A DNA stretch of 8,012 bases. Origin: Synechococcus sp. CO36386bin_37. GTDB taxonomy: Bacteria > Cyanobacteriota > Cyanobacteriia > PCC-6307 > Cyanobiaceae. Location of the stretch: the NCBI GenBank assembly GCA_011525445.1, contig WTGE01000110.1, positions 1 to 8,012 of the forward strand. The letters run 5' to 3'. Positions 6,999 to 8,012 of the stretch are shown in pieces (positions within the stretch are counted from its first letter, which is position 1; the number at the start of each line of letters is the position of its first letter). Both the position numbers and the translations under genes were made by a program. The notes beneath the pieces were generated by a model, which worked only from the letters and a program-made list of their open reading frames with translations, did not search any database and had not been told where the DNA came from.

Positions 6999-7955
6999 AT
7001 GCGTGTTCAACGGGTTTGGCTGATCTACCGCGCCGATAGTCCTCAGGCGCTCAAAGAGGCACGTCGCTGTTCTGAAGAGCTGGAAGAGATTGGTATTTCG
7101 TCTGTACTTGCCATGAGTGGCCTGACGGCAGATCCATTCCCTGGTCTGCTGGCATCCGAGCCTTGTCTCCCAGACTTAGCGGTTGTTCTTGGTGGTGATG
7201 GAACCGTTTTGGGTGCTGCTCGACACCTTGCCGTCCTGGATGTTCCGATCCTCAGTTTCAATGTGGGCGGGCATCTTGGTTTTTTGACCCACGATCCCGG
7301 ATTACTCCGACGTGATGGCCTTTGGGAGCGCTTGCTGGAAGACCGTTTTGCTTTGGAGCGCAGGATGATGCTTCAAGCTGTGGTCCAGCGCAAGGAGGAG
7401 TCCAGTGCTGGCCCCTCCCTGTCGGGTACCGGAGTGGGCGACGAATGGAGCTCGGGTCATCACGATGTCCACTGGGCTTTGAATGATTTTTATCTCAAAC
7501 CGCATTACGAGGATCTCTCGCCGACCTGCATTCTTGAAATGGAGATCGATGGAGAAGTTGTCGATCAGGTTCGTGGTGATGGGTTGATTCTGGCCTCTGC
7601 TACTGGGTCAACCGGGTATGCGATGGCGGCTGGAGGTCCGATTTTGCACCCAGGAATTGATGCCATTGTCGTCAGCCCCATCTGTCCGATGAGCCTCTCA
7701 AGTCGCACCATCGTCTTGCCGCCACGTTCCAGAGTGGCAATTTGGCCTCTGGGTGATTCAAACCGGCAAGTCAAACTGTGGAAAGATGGTGCTGCTGGAG
7801 AGGTTTTTGGCCCCGGTGAATGCTGTGTGATTCAACAGGCTGCACATCATGCCTTGATGGTGCAGCTGGATCAAAGCCCTTCCTACTATCGAACGCTTTC
7901 ACGCAAGCTTCACTGGGCGGGAAGTTTGTTGGAAAGCGCTCCCTCCGCAAATTGA
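6999..7955 (+). CDS. nadK: NAD kinase
   Basis: The 318-residue enzyme phosphorylates NAD to NADP. The diagnostic GGDGT motif is at about 65-69 in [15 protein letters not shown], with catalytic Asp67. It is followed by [13 protein letters not shown] (88-99), ALNDFYL (160-166), and the conserved [21 protein letters not shown] (193-213), which forms the second nucleotide-binding loop. Residues 131-155 are a Ser/Gly/Glu-rich, low-conservation linker before the beta-sandwich domain. The length is normal. The ATG at 6999 is the natural start ([18 protein letters not shown]). Cyanobacteria often carry two NAD kinases; I cannot say which paralogue this is. It sits 15 bases after ndhE and one base before the CYTH gene, so it probably belongs to the ndh transcription unit, linking NADP supply with an NADPH/ferredoxin-fed respiratory complex. 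Confidence 0.95.
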   Translation: MRVQRVWLIYRADSPQALKEARRCSEELEEIGISSVLAMSGLTADPFPGLLASEPCLPDLAVVLGGDGTVLGAARHLAVLDVPILSFNVGGHLGFLTHDPGLLRRDGLWERLLEDRFALERRMMLQAVVQRKEESSAGPSLSGTGVGDEWSSGHHDVHWALNDFYLKPHYEDLSPTCILEMEIDGEVVDQVRGDGLILASATGSTGYAMAAGGPILHPGIDAIVVSPICPMSLSSRTIVLPPRSRVAIWPLGDSNRQVKLWKDGAAGEVFGPGECCVIQQAAHHALMVQLDQSPSYYRTLSRKLHWAGSLLESAPSAN

Positions 7956-7956
7956 G

Positions 7957-8012
7957 ATGGCACTAGAAATTGAACGAAGATTTCTTGTCATTCATTCCGG
8001 CTGGCGTTCTGT
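7957..8012 (+). CDS. CYTH-domain protein, N-terminal fragment (cut by window edge)
   Basis: From the ATG at 7957, one base after the nadK stop, 18 codons run to the window edge: MALEIERRFLVIHSGWRS. The EIERRFLV start is the ExExR/K motif of the CYTH superfamily (triphosphate tunnel metalloenzymes such as inorganic triphosphatases). The rest lies outside, so the substrate cannot be judged. Tight spacing to nadK suggests translational coupling. Confidence 0.75.
   Translation, partial: MALEIERRFLVIHSGWRS

Overview
The window is a gene-dense piece of a cyanobacterial chromosome, most likely a marine picocyanobacterium (Synechococcus/Cyanobium type). This rests on the cyanobacterial NDH-1 cluster ndhA-ndhI-ndhG-ndhE, a DUF3352 protein of the cyanobacterial kind, moderate GC, very short intergenic gaps and few Shine-Dalgarno sequences. 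The assignment is from recognised protein sequence; no search was run.

Layout. On the minus strand at the left edge lie a rhodanese-domain gene (about 728 to 378) and, just downstream, the 5' part of hrcA, the heat-shock repressor (314 to 1, cut by the window edge). All other genes are on the plus strand and nearly contiguous: a DUF3352 membrane-anchored protein (777-2396), sixA phosphohistidine phosphatase (about 2389-2877, overlapping its neighbour), gltA citrate synthase (2904-4100), ndhA (4125-5279), ndhI (5361-6032), ndhG (6029-6628), ndhE (6651-6983), nadK (6999-7955) and the first codons of a CYTH-domain gene (7957 to the window end). No gene-free stretch reaches 300 bases. I see no RNA genes, mobile elements, CRISPR arrays or convincing terminators.

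How the genes fit together. NdhA, NdhG and NdhE are membrane-arm subunits and NdhI the two-cluster iron-sulfur subunit of the NDH-1 complex used in respiration, cyclic electron flow and CO2 uptake. gltA feeds carbon into the TCA pathway just upstream. nadK, which makes NADP, follows ndhE directly, so redox and carbon genes sit in one probable transcription unit.

Main anomaly. ndhI is interrupted by one in-frame TGA at codon 64 (5550-5552), exactly where the first cysteine ligand of the first [4Fe-4S] motif belongs. Everything on both sides is intact and in the same frame. The stop lies in a conspicuously AT-rich tract (about 5530-5760) that differs from the rest of the gene and its neighbours. 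A sequencing error or a recent nonsense mutation is the plainest explanation; recoding is a remote alternative.
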